Positions 1 through 8,204 of a stretch of 56,232 nucleotides of DNA are shown piece after piece (the first letter of the stretch is position 1; the number at the start of each line of letters is the position of its first letter). Made by a program: the position numbers and the translations under genes. The notes beneath the pieces are model-generated. The model worked only from the letters and a program-made list of their open reading frames with translations. It made no database searches and was not told the origin of the DNA. Source of the DNA: Alcanivorax sp. DG881 (lineage in GTDB: Bacteria; Pseudomonadota; Gammaproteobacteria; Pseudomonadales; Alcanivoracaceae); assembly GCF_000155615.1 (NCBI RefSeq), contig NZ_DS989915.1, forward strand, positions 1,810,799 through 1,867,030, written 5' to 3'.

Positions 1-15
1 GTGTTGCATGCCGCG

Positions 16-192
16 TCACTTGGTAAGTATCAACTTGTTGTTGGACGTACGGCGCAGCTGGTAACGCTCCCCGGCATGCTCGATCCACAACTTGCCCTGA
101 TGGTTAAGCAGCAAACCACTTGCCACACTGCTCTCCGCATTGATGGCAACCTGGCGCGTGGTAGTGGCAACGTTTTTCTTTACCTGAGACAT
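16..192 (-). CDS. hemP: Hemin uptake protein HemP family
   Basis: This 58-residue protein belongs by sequence to the small HemP family, which is tied to haem/iron uptake; its biochemical role is poorly defined. The C-terminal half has the family pattern of a short beta segment (GKLWIEHAGERYQLRRT) ending in LILTK. I start at the internal Met (MSQVKK) because an AAGGAGG-type ribosome site lies just upstream. An in-frame Met 12 codons earlier falls inside a Fur operator and is unlikely to be used. The gene stands alone on the minus strand near the window edge, and iron repression is expected from the Fur box. Confidence 0.8.
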   Translation of the reverse strand: MSQVKKNVATTTRQVAINAESSVASGLLLNHQGKLWIEHAGERYQLRRTSNNKLILTK

Positions 193-212
193 GCTGACCT
201 CCTTTTCGTATA

Positions 213-232
213 TGAGAATCATTATCATTATT
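213..232 (-). promoter_or_regulatory. Fur box upstream of hemP
   Basis: The run GAGAATCATTATCATTATT closely matches the 19-bp Fur consensus (GATAATGATAATCATTATC) and sits 20-40 bp upstream of the hemP start codon, where a promoter is expected. Iron-dependent repression by Fur is inferred. Confidence 0.85.
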
Positions 233-448
233 GATTAGACAGTCGTCAACGCCTGTTTCCCATTTTCTGATGAAGATCTCATTTCAGTGGCCCAACCCGA
301 TGGCGCACCGGTCAAACTCTCCCGGCACCCTGCCCAAAACACACCCCTGCAGACCACCCGGGAAGCCATAACGGCAATGCATCAAAAACTGCAAAACGCT
401 ACCCAACCCCCTATCGAAAGCCACCCACATTGGCGTTAGACTGAAATC

Positions 449-967
449 ATGAATATTGCGACGGCACACTCCATGACCGAATCTCCACAGGAACGTCTGG
501 CCGCTATTCTTGATAGCCACCAGCCCACCTCCATTCTCACTGTCAGCCTCAACCCCATCCCTGTCGTTGCCCAGTGGTGCAAAGACCACAACTGCACTCT
601 GGTAGAAATTCAGGAACAGAACCCGTTCCCCGCCCTGGATGACATTAACCGGGTGGATATCGCCATCGTGGCGGATCAGCTGGAATACATGCCCCAGCAT
701 GACGGCGAGGCACTGATGGGGTTGCTCCGCAACCTGCATACCGACTCCATGGTGGCCGTGTATCAACCCACCCTGGCCCCGCAAAAATTGCGTTGGCCGG
801 CCAACGGTTTTCTGGCACTGGGCTGTCGTGAGCAGGGGCATTTTGCTGAAGACGGTCGCGAGCTGAACATCTATAGCTACGACCTGGATAACTACAATTT
901 CGAACGCAAGTGGAATAACCCGCGCTTCTGGGCCAACCCGGAAAACTGGGGAAAATACTGGTGGTAG
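449..967 (+). CDS. Conserved hypothetical protein (DUF6231-like)
   Basis: This is a 172-residue soluble protein without signal peptide or membrane segments. The body reads like a Rossmann-type alternation: SILTVSL, then CTLVEIQ, then VDIAIVADQLEYM and MVAVYQP. That recalls a degenerate methyltransferase or nucleotide-binding fold, but I see no glycine motif. The C-terminus is rich in aromatics and Asn (NNPRFWANPENWGKYWW). It resembles the uncharacterised DUF6231 proteins of pseudomonads, assigned from memory. No strong ribosome site is visible; a second Met at codon 9 is an alternative start. The YciC-like gene follows 80 bp downstream on the same strand. Confidence 0.6.
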   Translation: MNIATAHSMTESPQERLAAILDSHQPTSILTVSLNPIPVVAQWCKDHNCTLVEIQEQNPFPALDDINRVDIAIVADQLEYMPQHDGEALMGLLRNLHTDSMVAVYQPTLAPQKLRWPANGFLALGCREQGHFAEDGRELNIYSYDLDNYNFERKWNNPRFWANPENWGKYWW

Positions 968-1046
968 CCCCGGGATGGCGCTGCGTTCTGGAAATGGAAG
1001 CAGCGCTGTCGTATGGTTGCGCCGTCGACTGAATTGATGGCTCACC

Positions 1047-1739
1047 ATGATCGGACACCGTTTTCGCGAAATTCTCCTCTTCTGGTGGCGGCACCTTGGC
1101 CCGCTGTTTCTGGTCACTGCCCCCTTTGCCCTGATCACCGAAGCTACCCAGTGGATTTTCGGCCCATCCTTCGTGCTGCCGGAAACCGAAGGGGCCGCCC
1201 TGCAATTCAGCGGCATCAGCTTGGCCATTATTCTGCTGGTTCGCCCGCTGGCCGAAGGCGCGCTCTATGTACAGCTGTCCGCCATCAGCAACGGCAAACC
1301 ACGCGGCCTGCTCGCTTGCACCGCCCCGGCGTTACTGGTTTATCCGCCCTTGCTGCTCAGCTATGCACTGATGGCCATTGGTGTGTCACTGGGCTGGATG
1401 GCCCTGTTCTTCCCGGCGGCGTGGGTCTATACCCGCCTGTGTTACGCCCCCCTGCTGGTGGCACTCAAGCAACAAAACCCCATAGCAGCCCTGCGCCAGT
1501 CCTTCCAGATGACACAGTCCCAACAATGGCCGCTGCTGCTGGTGCTGGTACTGGTATTCCTGGCGTATCTGATGATGAGTAGCCTGGTGGCCAGTGCCAT
1601 CCTCGGGGTGGTCAGCCATACCACCGCCGCCTCCTTGCTGGCCGCCCTGCCAGTATCGCTAATGAGCGCACTGGTGAATATTGCGGTATTCCGCTACTGG
1701 TCATTAAGCCAACCCAGCGGCCCCTCCGGCACCGCCTGA
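1047..1739 (+). CDS. YciC-family inner-membrane protein
   Basis: This 230-residue protein is very hydrophobic, with about six predicted membrane segments (for example LFLVTAPFALI, LAIILLVRPLAEG, LLVLVLVFLAYLMM). The motif IAALRQSFQMTQSQQWPL before the last helices is typical of the YciC/UPF0259 family, whose function is unknown. It follows the DUF6231-like gene by 79 bp and could be co-transcribed with it. The ATG has only a weak upstream purine stretch. Confidence 0.7.
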   Translation: MIGHRFREILLFWWRHLGPLFLVTAPFALITEATQWIFGPSFVLPETEGAALQFSGISLAIILLVRPLAEGALYVQLSAISNGKPRGLLACTAPALLVYPPLLLSYALMAIGVSLGWMALFFPAAWVYTRLCYAPLLVALKQQNPIAALRQSFQMTQSQQWPLLLVLVLVFLAYLMMSSLVASAILGVVSHTTAASLLAALPVSLMSALVNIAVFRYWSLSQPSGPSGTA

Positions 1740-1854
1740 CAGCGAGATAGCAACACTGGACCCAAGACGTCATGGCAAGTGGCTCTTTTGATGGCATACT
1801 GCCCCAAAGGGGTTCACAACAGCCTGCTAATGACGGACCAACCGGGGAAATTTC

Positions 1855-2277
1855 GTGTCACAACACACCATGCATTTAAGCTGGACCGCCCACGGCGACC
1901 GGGAACATTACCTCTGGCATCTTGCAGACGGCAATGAAGTGCGCGTGGTCGATGGCCACCACGGCCACCAGGAATTCATGGAACCGGAAGAAGCCTTCCT
2001 CGCCGCCCTGGCCAGCTGCCACTTGCTCTCGTTCCTCACCGAAGCGGCCCGCGAAGGGCTGTCGGTGGCCAGTTACGATGACGACCCCCAAGGCGTACTC
2101 GGGCAAAACGACCAAGCCAAGATTTATATGCAGACCATGGTGCTGCAACCGCTAGTCACCTTTAACGGCGAACAACCGGACGCTGCCAAGATTCAGGCTC
2201 TGCACCAGCGCGCCCACGAAAAGTGCTTTATCGCCCAATCGGTGCGGAGTGAGGTTCTGATCGAACCGCGGCAGTAA
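1855..2277 (+). CDS. OsmC-family peroxide-detoxifying protein
   Basis: This 140-residue protein has the OsmC fold signature: a conserved Glu before the first Cys (PEEAFLAALASCHLLSFL, Cys about residue 55) and the second Cys in HEKCFIA near residue 121. In this family the two Cys form a thiol pair that reduces organic hydroperoxides. The chosen start is GTG with a GGGGAAA stretch just upstream; an ATG five codons on is the alternative. It is a stand-alone gene, convergent with folA. It is nearer to the general OsmC/YhfA group than to Ohr; the subtype is not fixed. Confidence 0.85.
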   Translation: MSQHTMHLSWTAHGDREHYLWHLADGNEVRVVDGHHGHQEFMEPEEAFLAALASCHLLSFLTEAAREGLSVASYDDDPQGVLGQNDQAKIYMQTMVLQPLVTFNGEQPDAAKIQALHQRAHEKCFIAQSVRSEVLIEPRQ

Positions 2278-2340
2278 AAGCCAAGCTGCAACGCGGGTTA
2301 GACTGGTACTGCACGATAGTCGCCGTGCCCGCGAAACATC

Positions 2341-2372
2341 AGTTGAAAGTTCAAAGTGAAAAGTTGAAAAGG
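2341..2372 (+). repeat. Heptad repeat array, AGTTNAA family, left arm
   Basis: Four successive 7-bp units (AGTTGAA, AGTTCAA, AGTGAAA, AGTTGAA) follow one another without gaps in the OsmC-folA gap. An inverted counterpart lies at 2511-2540, and the folA terminator hairpin is between the two arms. Confidence 0.75.
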
Positions 2373-2434
2373 AAATAGAGTCCGGTCTGTATGACTGCGA
2401 GCGAAAGAGGGCGTTTTCCTGAAAAGGGTAAGCC

Positions 2435-2475
2435 CAAAAACAAAAAGGCCACGTCCTGATTCTGGACGCGGCCTC
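2435..2475 (-). terminator. Rho-independent terminator after folA
   Basis: On the minus strand, GGCCGCGTCC pairs with GGACGTGGCC around a short AT-rich loop and is followed by TTTTTG and further T residues. It lies about 65 bp downstream of the folA stop and probably ends the TauE-lgt-thyA-folA unit. Confidence 0.8.
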
Positions 2476-2510
2476 TTTCGGTTAGGAGTGCACCCTAACC
2501 TTCAGCGCGT

Positions 2511-2540
2511 TTGAACTTTACACTTTCAACTTTGAACTCA
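2511..2540 (-). repeat. Heptad repeat array, AGTTNAA family, right arm
   Basis: Read on the minus strand, the units are AGTTCAA, AGTTGAA, AGTGTAA and AGTTCAA. It is the inverted partner of 2341-2372 and overlaps the folA stop codon. Confidence 0.75.
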
Positions 2541-3047
2541 TTTCCGTTCGTACACCACGAAGGAATAATCGTAGGGATTCGGGCCTTCAGCGGCGAAATC
2601 TTCACGGCCGATTTCTTTCCACTCGGAGGTCGCGTATTCGGGGAAAAATGTATCCCCGTCGACCTCGGCATGGACTTCGGTGAGATAAAGTCGCTGGGTT
2701 TGCGGTAACGCCAGCGCATAGATTTCCGCACCGCCCATGATCACCGCCTCTTCCTGCCCTTCGATAAACGCCACATTTCCCGCCATGGTGATAGCGTCCT
2801 CCACGGTGGTCACCACCTTGGCACCCTCGGCCAGATAATCCGGCTGGCGGGTAATCACGATGTTGGTGCGCCCGGGCAGCGGCCCTTTCAGTGACTCCCA
2901 GGTCTTGCGGCCCATGATCACCGGCTTGCCGAACGTCACCTGCTTGAAGTATTTGAGGTCATTGGGCAGATACCAGGGCAGCTTGTTATTCCGGCCGATG
3001 ACATTGTTGCTGGCCTTGGCGACCATCATGGAAAGACGAATGGACAT
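2538..3047 (-). CDS. folA: Dihydrofolate reductase
   Basis: This 169-residue enzyme reduces dihydrofolate to tetrahydrofolate with NADPH in the cytoplasm, recycling folate after thymidylate synthase. Motifs are the N-terminal substrate loop (NVIGRNNKLPWYLPNDLKYF), the NADPH-binding GRKTWESL and the IMGGAEIY stretch. I start at the internal Met (MSIRLSMMV) preceded by AGGT; the 14 upstream codons derive from heptad-repeat DNA and do not look like DHFR. The gene follows thyA, the classic folate/dTMP pairing, across an 83-bp gap filled by a heptad inverted repeat. Confidence 0.95.
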   Translation of the reverse strand: MSIRLSMMVAKASNNVIGRNNKLPWYLPNDLKYFKQVTFGKPVIMGRKTWESLKGPLPGRTNIVITRQPDYLAEGAKVVTTVEDAITMAGNVAFIEGQEEAVIMGGAEIYALALPQTQRLYLTEVHAEVDGDTFFPEYATSEWKEIGREDFAAEGPNPYDYSFVVYERK

Positions 3048-3063
3048 GAATATACCTACGCTT

Positions 3064-3133
3064 GATGCCGGACGCCTGACGCCGGACAAAGACTCTCTCG
3101 CATCATGCGTCCGGCTTCGGGCATCAGGCGTTA
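3064..3133. repeat. Heptad inverted repeat between thyA and folA, GAYGCCG family
   Basis: The left arm (3064-3087) reads GATGCCG, GACGCCT, GACGCCG, GAC. The right arm (3101-3133), read on the other strand, gives units such as ACGCCTG, ATGCCCG, AAGCCGG and ACGCATG. Together they fill almost the whole gap, and the right arm runs into the thyA stop codon. Confidence 0.7.
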
Positions 3134-3964
3134 GATTGCCACCGGCGCCTTGATGTGCGCGGCGGGTTCGTAATTGCTGACGGTGAAATCGTCAAAAGTG
3201 AAAGCGAACAGATCCTTCACCGCCGGATTCAGCGTCATCGTCGGCAGCGGACCAGGCGTGCGGGCCAGTTGGGTGTCAGCCTGCTCCAGATGGTTGGAGT
3301 ACAGGTGCGCATCACCCAGGGTATGCACGAAATCGCCCGGCTGCAGGTCACACACCTGGGCCATCATCAACGTCAGCAACGCATAGGAAGCAATATTGAA
3401 CGGCACGCCGAGGAAGATATCACCGCTGCGCTGATACAACTGACAGCTCAGCTTGCCGTCGGCTACATAGAACTGAAACAGGCAGTGGCACGGCGGCAGC
3501 GCTTGCTTGCCCGCCGCCGCATTGGCATCCGGCGAGATAGACGGATCCGGCAATACCGCCGGGTTCCAGGCGCTGACCACCAGGCGTCGAGAGTCCGGGT
3601 TGCGCTTGATTTCTTCCAGCACCTCGCTGATCTGGTCAATCACTCCGCCGTCCGGGGTTTTCCAGCTACGCCACTGCTCACCATAAACCGGGCCCAGCTC
3701 GCCCTCAGGGGTCGCCCAGCCATCCCAGATGGATACCCCGTTTTCTTTCAGGTAACGGATATTGGTGTCACCGGACAGGAACCACAGCAGCTCGTGAATA
3801 ATCGAGCGCAGGTGCAGTTTCTTGGTGGTGAGCATGGGGAAACCCTGGCTCAGGTCGTAACGCATCTGATAGCCAAACACCGCATAGGTGCCGGTACCGG
3901 TACGGTCTTCCTTGTAGGTGCCGTTCTCGCGGACGTGACGAAGCAGATCAAGATATTGCTTCAT
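3131..3964 (-). CDS. thyA: Thymidylate synthase
   Basis: This 277-residue enzyme methylates dUMP to dTMP using methylene-tetrahydrofolate. The catalytic Cys is in [12 protein letters not shown], with the substrate-binding [21 protein letters not shown] and the folate/dimer region [15 protein letters not shown] all present. It carries a small insertion before the catalytic Cys ([14 protein letters not shown]), so it is a little longer than the 264-residue E. coli enzyme. It overlaps the upstream lgt stop by four bases (ATGA), showing translational coupling, as in many gammaproteobacteria. Confidence 0.97.
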   Translation of the reverse strand: MKQYLDLLRHVRENGTYKEDRTGTGTYAVFGYQMRYDLSQGFPMLTTKKLHLRSIIHELLWFLSGDTNIRYLKENGVSIWDGWATPEGELGPVYGEQWRSWKTPDGGVIDQISEVLEEIKRNPDSRRLVVSAWNPAVLPDPSISPDANAAAGKQALPPCHCLFQFYVADGKLSCQLYQRSGDIFLGVPFNIASYALLTLMMAQVCDLQPGDFVHTLGDAHLYSNHLEQADTQLARTPGPLPTMTLNPAVKDLFAFTFDDFTVSNYEPAAHIKAPVAI

Positions 3965-4758
3965 GACTTCACTCCTCGCTCATCGTTTCGATACGCCCAA
4001 ACCAGCATGGCAATACCGAGAATAATCATCGGAATGCTCAGCAACATGCCCATGGTTAACCAGCCGCCAGCCAGATAACCGATGTGGGCGTCCGGCTCCC
4101 GGAAGAATTCCACAAAGGTGCGCGCGCAGCCATAACCGATACCGAACAGGGCCGTCACCGCCCCCGCCGGGCGAGGTTTGGCCGAATAGACCCACAACAC
4201 CAGAAACAACAGCACGCCCTCCAGCAGCATCTCGTACAGCTGGGAAGGATGTCGCGCGATCTGCAGCGGGTCGGTGGGGAACACCGTGGCCCAGGGGGCA
4301 TCACTGGCGCGGCCCCACAGCTCGGCATTCATGAAATTACCGAAGCGGCCGGTGGCCAGCCCGATGGGTACCATGGGCACCATGAAATCCGCCACCTGAA
4401 AATACCGTTTGCCGGTTTTCCGGGCGAACAGCCAGAAGGCCACCAGCACCCCAATGGCGCCACCGTGGAAACTCATGCCCCCTGTCCACACCGCAAACAG
4501 CCACAGCGGGTCGGCCAGGAACTTGTCGATATTATAGAAGAACACGTAGCCCAGCCGGCCACCGACGATCACGCCCATGGCGCCGTAAAATACCAGATCG
4601 CCCACCTGATCCTTGGTCCAGCCGGAATGCGGTTGTTTGGCCCGGTACATGCCCAGCAACCAGGCGGCGGCAAAACCGAACATGTACATCAGGCCGTACC
4701 AGTGCACTTTCAGGGGGCCGATGGCGAACGCCACCGGGTCGATCTGCGGGAATTCCAT
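3961..4758 (-). CDS. lgt: Prolipoprotein diacylglyceryl transferase
   Basis: Lgt is the inner-membrane enzyme that adds diacylglycerol from phosphatidylglycerol to the lipobox Cys of prelipoproteins. The 265-residue sequence has about seven membrane segments. It also has the family signature [13 protein letters not shown] and the conserved YGLMYMFGF and [11 protein letters not shown] stretches with their key His and Arg. Several lipoproteins in this window depend on it. It lies 6 bp after the TauE-family gene and overlaps thyA, so TauE-lgt-thyA-folA is probably one transcript. Confidence 0.96.
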   Translation of the reverse strand: MEFPQIDPVAFAIGPLKVHWYGLMYMFGFAAAWLLGMYRAKQPHSGWTKDQVGDLVFYGAMGVIVGGRLGYVFFYNIDKFLADPLWLFAVWTGGMSFHGGAIGVLVAFWLFARKTGKRYFQVADFMVPMVPIGLATGRFGNFMNAELWGRASDAPWATVFPTDPLQIARHPSQLYEMLLEGVLLFLVLWVYSAKPRPAGAVTALFGIGYGCARTFVEFFREPDAHIGYLAGGWLTMGMLLSIPMIILGIAMLVWAYRNDERGVKS

Positions 4759-4764
4759 AGGTTG

Positions 4765-5568
4765 TTATCCAAAAGCCAGTTTGAGGCCAAGCACAAAAAG
4801 CACCAGAGCGAAGACCTTTTTCAAGGTGGCGGACGGCAGCCGGTGGCTGAGCCGCGCACTCAGGCGCGCAAACGGGAAGCTGGTGAGCACTATACCGGCT
4901 GTGGCGGGCAAAAACACATAGCCCAGGGCGCCATCCGGCAAGTGCTGCTCATTCCAACCGGCCACCGCAAACCCCAGCGTGCCGGCAATGGCAATGGGTA
5001 ACCCACAGGCGGAGGAAATGGCCACGGCTTCCTGCATTTTCAACCGGCACCAGCTCAGAAACGGCACCGTCAACGAGCCACCGCCGATACCGAAAATCGC
5101 AGAGCCAGTACCAATCAGCAACCCGGCCAGGCCCAGTCCCGGCGCACCGGGCACCCGCTGTGGCAGGCTTTCATCCAGCGCCTTGCGACCGGCCAGCAAC
5201 ATCTGCAGGGCAATCAGCATGGCAAACAGACCGAACAGACGGGCCAACAGTTCCCCATCCATGGCATCGGCGATAAACGCCCCCGCAAAGGCACCGAGTA
5301 CAATTCCCACGCCCAGACGTAATGCCACCGGCCAGCGCACGAAACCGGCCTTGTGATGAGTGCGCACGGCGCTGATAGAGGTAATGATGATGGTACTCAA
5401 GGACGTGGCCACCGCCATTTTGGCGACCAGTTCGTCAGGAAAGCCCAGCCCGTGAAACAGGAAAATCAGGGCCGGCACGATGACCACACCACCGCCCAAC
5501 CCCAGCGCCCCCGCCAGCAGCCCGGCGCCCACACCCACGCCCAGACAGATCAGAAACAGTTCCAGCAC
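4765..5568 (-). CDS. TauE/SafE-family anion exporter
   Basis: This 267-residue inner-membrane protein has about eight hydrophobic segments. It carries the duplicated Gly-rich motifs typical of TauE/SafE (GALGLGGGVVIVPALIFL near the N-terminus; IGTGSAIFGIGGGSLTVPFL in the second half). The family exports sulfite, sulfoacetate and related organosulfonates; the substrate cannot be read from sequence. It is the first gene before lgt-thyA-folA, a neighbourhood common in gammaproteobacteria. Confidence 0.9.
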   Translation of the reverse strand: MLELFLICLGVGVGAGLLAGALGLGGGVVIVPALIFLFHGLGFPDELVAKMAVATSLSTIIITSISAVRTHHKAGFVRWPVALRLGVGIVLGAFAGAFIADAMDGELLARLFGLFAMLIALQMLLAGRKALDESLPQRVPGAPGLGLAGLLIGTGSAIFGIGGGSLTVPFLSWCRLKMQEAVAISSACGLPIAIAGTLGFAVAGWNEQHLPDGALGYVFLPATAGIVLTSFPFARLSARLSHRLPSATLKKVFALVLFVLGLKLAFG

Positions 5569-5617
5569 AACCTCTCCAACACAACTCGTGGCAAGGCAGG
5601 TATGCTAGCACGGAGTA

Positions 5618-5656
5618 ACGCGACACGCTGGACGCAACACGTCCCACGCTAACCGC
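5618..5656 (+). repeat. Heptad repeat array, ACGCNNN family
   Basis: Five consecutive 7-bp units (ACGCGAC, ACGCTGG, ACGCAAC, ACGTCCC, ACGCTAA) lie between the divergent TauE-family and NRDE genes. It is a single arm with no clear partner. Confidence 0.65.
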
Positions 5657-5679
5657 AATGAACAGCCTGGAAAAAGTGA

Positions 5680-6453
5680 ATGTGTATTGTCTTGCTCGAC
5701 TGGCAGCCTGAATCAAACACGCCATTAAAAGTAGCCGCCAATCGGGATGAATTTCATGCGCGGCCGGCGGAAGCGGCGCGCTGGCGCGGGGATATCTTCT
5801 GCGGGCTGGACCTGACGGCCGGCGGCACCTGGCTGGGCATCCACCGTAATGGTCGCTTCGCCGTGGTCACCAATTACCGCGAGCCGATCACCGGCCGCCA
5901 GCGCGGCGAACGCTCCCGGGGCCTGCTGCCCTTCGCTTTTCTGGAAGGGCAACAAAGCCCGGAACAGTTCAGCCACACCCTCGCAGAAGAGCAGCATCAC
6001 TACGGCGCCTTCAACCTGCTGGTGGGCACGGTAAGCACAGACACCACCCGCGACAGCCTGTGGTATCTGGGCAACCGTGGCGCGGCGCCGCAAGCGGTCC
6101 AGCCCGGCATTCACGGCCTCAGCAATGGCCTGCTGGACGATCCCTGGCCCAAGGTGGAGCGGGCCAAACAGAACCTGGCCGACGCCATCGCGGCAGGCGG
6201 AAACCTGCAGCAGCTACTGCAGGTGGTTAACGACCATTATCAACCCCGCGACAGCGAACTGCCTGACACCGGCGTCGGGGTGGAACTTGAACGGCTGGTG
6301 GCCCCGGTCTTTATCCAGTCGGAAACCTACGGTACCCGCGCCAGCAGCGCGGTGATTCTGGACCGTGAACAGGGCCCGCAAATGCTGGAGCAAGTGTGGC
6401 AGCCGGACGGTCACCCCGCCGGCCACCCGAATCGCAGTTTCAGCAACGCTTAG
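5680..6453 (+). CDS. NRDE/TANGO2-family protein
   Basis: This 257-residue protein belongs to the NRDE family, named for the Asn-Arg-Asp-Glu motif seen here as VAANRDEFHARPAEAA (about residues 18-33). The start is well fixed because Cys2 directly follows Met1 (MCIVLLDW); the family is thought to have an Ntn-hydrolase-like fold with Cys2 as N-terminal residue. Eukaryotic TANGO2 homologues are linked to haem or lipid handling; the bacterial role is not settled. It stands alone, divergent from the TauE-lgt block. Confidence 0.85.
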   Translation: MCIVLLDWQPESNTPLKVAANRDEFHARPAEAARWRGDIFCGLDLTAGGTWLGIHRNGRFAVVTNYREPITGRQRGERSRGLLPFAFLEGQQSPEQFSHTLAEEQHHYGAFNLLVGTVSTDTTRDSLWYLGNRGAAPQAVQPGIHGLSNGLLDDPWPKVERAKQNLADAIAAGGNLQQLLQVVNDHYQPRDSELPDTGVGVELERLVAPVFIQSETYGTRASSAVILDREQGPQMLEQVWQPDGHPAGHPNRSFSNA

Positions 6454-6503
6454 CCGCTGTCAGAGAAAACCTTGTTGTCGGCCGGCCGAAAGCCGGCCAA
6501 CTC

Positions 6504-7937
6504 TTACTCCTCGCCCAACATCACCCCGGCATAAAAGCGCACCATCCGCGGATACTGCTCTCTGGACAGGCGTTCGTTGTGGCCATGGAAGCGTGGCAAG
6601 TCGTCCTGACTCAGGGCAACAGGCATAAAGCGGAAAATCTGATCGGACACGGGCTGATAATGGCGCGCATCCGTGCCGGCGATCAGCAGGAAAGGCGCCA
6701 CCACCGGTTGCTCCGGCAAAGACCGGGCAAGGCCCGCCAGACGCTCAAAGGCAGGGGAAGGAATCTCGCTGGTCGGTGACGGGTCAGACAGAAAGGTGTC
6801 CAGGGGCGTCACGGTGATCGAATCCGGCAACTGCTCTTCCAGATAGGCCAGCAAGGATTCACGGCTTTCCCCCGGCGCCAGGCGGAAGTTGATGGTCGCT
6901 TCGGCAGTGGCGGGAAGCACATTATCCTTGACCCCGGCACGCAACAGCGTCGGCGACATGGTGGTGCGAACCAGGGCATTGGTTTCCGGTTTTCCGGCTA
7001 ACTGTTTAACGATTAATGGCTCAAACAACCACAAATTGGCAAACACCATTCGCTTGGCAAACGGCTGATACGGCGCTACCTGCTGCAGCATTTTGCGGGT
7101 AGGTTCGCTCAACCCGGCGGGGCGAGGATTTTCCTGCAAGGCCGCAATAGCGTTGGCCAGATCCCCCACCGCCGTTTTCGCAGGCGGGCGGGAGGAATGC
7201 CCCGGTTCCGCGCGGGCTTCCAGGGTCACGGTCATGTAGCCTTTCTCGGCAATGCCGATCAACGCCACCGGCTGCTCAATGCCCAGGGTGCTGCCGGGCA
7301 GCATCATGCCGCCTTCGTCCAGCACCATGCCAAATCGCAGGCCCTGCTCTGCCATCCAGTCCGCCATGCGGCTGGCGCCTTCACTGCCACCGGTTTCTTC
7401 ATCGTGACCGAACGCCAGCCACACATCACAGGCCGGTGCACGCCCATCCGCCAACAAGGCTTCGGTGGCTTCCAGGATCGCCATCAGGCTGCCCTTGTCA
7501 TCCATGGCGCCACGGCCCCAGACAAACTGTGAATCCACCACGCCGGCGAAAGGCGGGTGTTCCCAGGCATCCGGGGACGACACCGGCACCACATCCTGAT
7601 GGGCCAACAGCAAGACAGGCGCACAGTCTGTCCCGGAATCCCAGTGATAAAGCAGGCTGTGACCGAAGGTTTTCAGTGAGAGAGCTTCATGGCTCAACGG
7701 GAAAGACTGGCGCAGAAAATCATGGAAGCCATCAAAGGCTTGTGGCTGATCCGGCAAGGTAGCAAATCGCAGGGCACGGGAGAGACGTGCGGTCATCTCG
7801 GATTCGTTCAATGCAGATTCAAAAACCGGCAGAGGGATAACCGTTTCGTTGGGCTCTTTTACCTTCAAGGTGTTGAACAACAGCACCGCCAGCAACACAA
7901 GCAACGACACCACGATCAACAAGAACGCGCGCTTCAT
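6504..7937 (-). CDS. M20-family metallopeptidase, membrane-anchored
   Basis: This 477-residue protein starts with a hydrophobic segment (MKRAFLLIVVSLLVLLAVLLF), so the catalytic part probably faces the periplasm. Di-zinc ligands of the M20/ArgE/DapE/CPG2 fold are visible: LLAHQDVVPV (His), GRGAMDDKGSL (bridging Asp), and the Glu pair in GHDEETGGSEG. Length and layout resemble carboxypeptidase S / PM20D1, enzymes acting on peptides or N-acyl amino acids. The start is the internal Met preceded by GGGAGAGAG. It is monocistronic and lies just downstream of repeat element A, which may supply or disturb its promoter. Confidence 0.88.
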   Translation of the reverse strand: MKRAFLLIVVSLLVLLAVLLFNTLKVKEPNETVIPLPVFESALNESEMTARLSRALRFATLPDQPQAFDGFHDFLRQSFPLSHEALSLKTFGHSLLYHWDSGTDCAPVLLLAHQDVVPVSSPDAWEHPPFAGVVDSQFVWGRGAMDDKGSLMAILEATEALLADGRAPACDVWLAFGHDEETGGSEGASRMADWMAEQGLRFGMVLDEGGMMLPGSTLGIEQPVALIGIAEKGYMTVTLEARAEPGHSSRPPAKTAVGDLANAIAALQENPRPAGLSEPTRKMLQQVAPYQPFAKRMVFANLWLFEPLIVKQLAGKPETNALVRTTMSPTLLRAGVKDNVLPATAEATINFRLAPGESRESLLAYLEEQLPDSITVTPLDTFLSDPSPTSEIPSPAFERLAGLARSLPEQPVVAPFLLIAGTDARHYQPVSDQIFRFMPVALSQDDLPRFHGHNERLSREQYPRMVRFYAGVMLGEE

Positions 7938-7965
7938 GACTCTCTCCCGATAAGTTTTTTTATTT

Positions 7966-8173
7966 GCTTCATCACGAATTAGAGTGAATAACACGCTTCA
8001 CGCCGTCTTATGCTTTTATCGCGAATACCCAGCACTTTGCAGAGAACATGGCGGCCAAGGTTTTCAGGTTTTGGTCACCGTCCGGCGTCGGGCATCCGGC
8101 GTCCAGCCGTTGCCAGGGCGGGATAATGAGACAAGTCCTGAAGCCGACGTATCACTCAAGTCCGCGATGAACC
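7966..8173 (+). repeat. TIR-bounded intergenic element, copy A
   Basis: About 208 bp between the M20 gene and ptsP has imperfect terminal inverted repeats (left GCTTCATCACGAATTAGAG; right end, complemented, GGTTCATCGCGGACTTGAG). Both ends continue into segments nearly identical to the element at 25264-25500, in the opposite orientation. The centre differs and holds GACGCCG heptads. T-rich runs flank both sides. No open reading frame of note is seen, so it resembles a non-autonomous mobile repeat. Confidence 0.75.
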
Positions 8174-8204
8174 TTTTATTTTTAACGCCCTCACTCTCGG
8201 TGTG

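Noticed and set aside
284-1228. 314-codon open frame on the minus strand
   Set aside because: Opposes the 172-residue conserved gene and part of the YciC-like gene; no motif and poor amino-acid composition.
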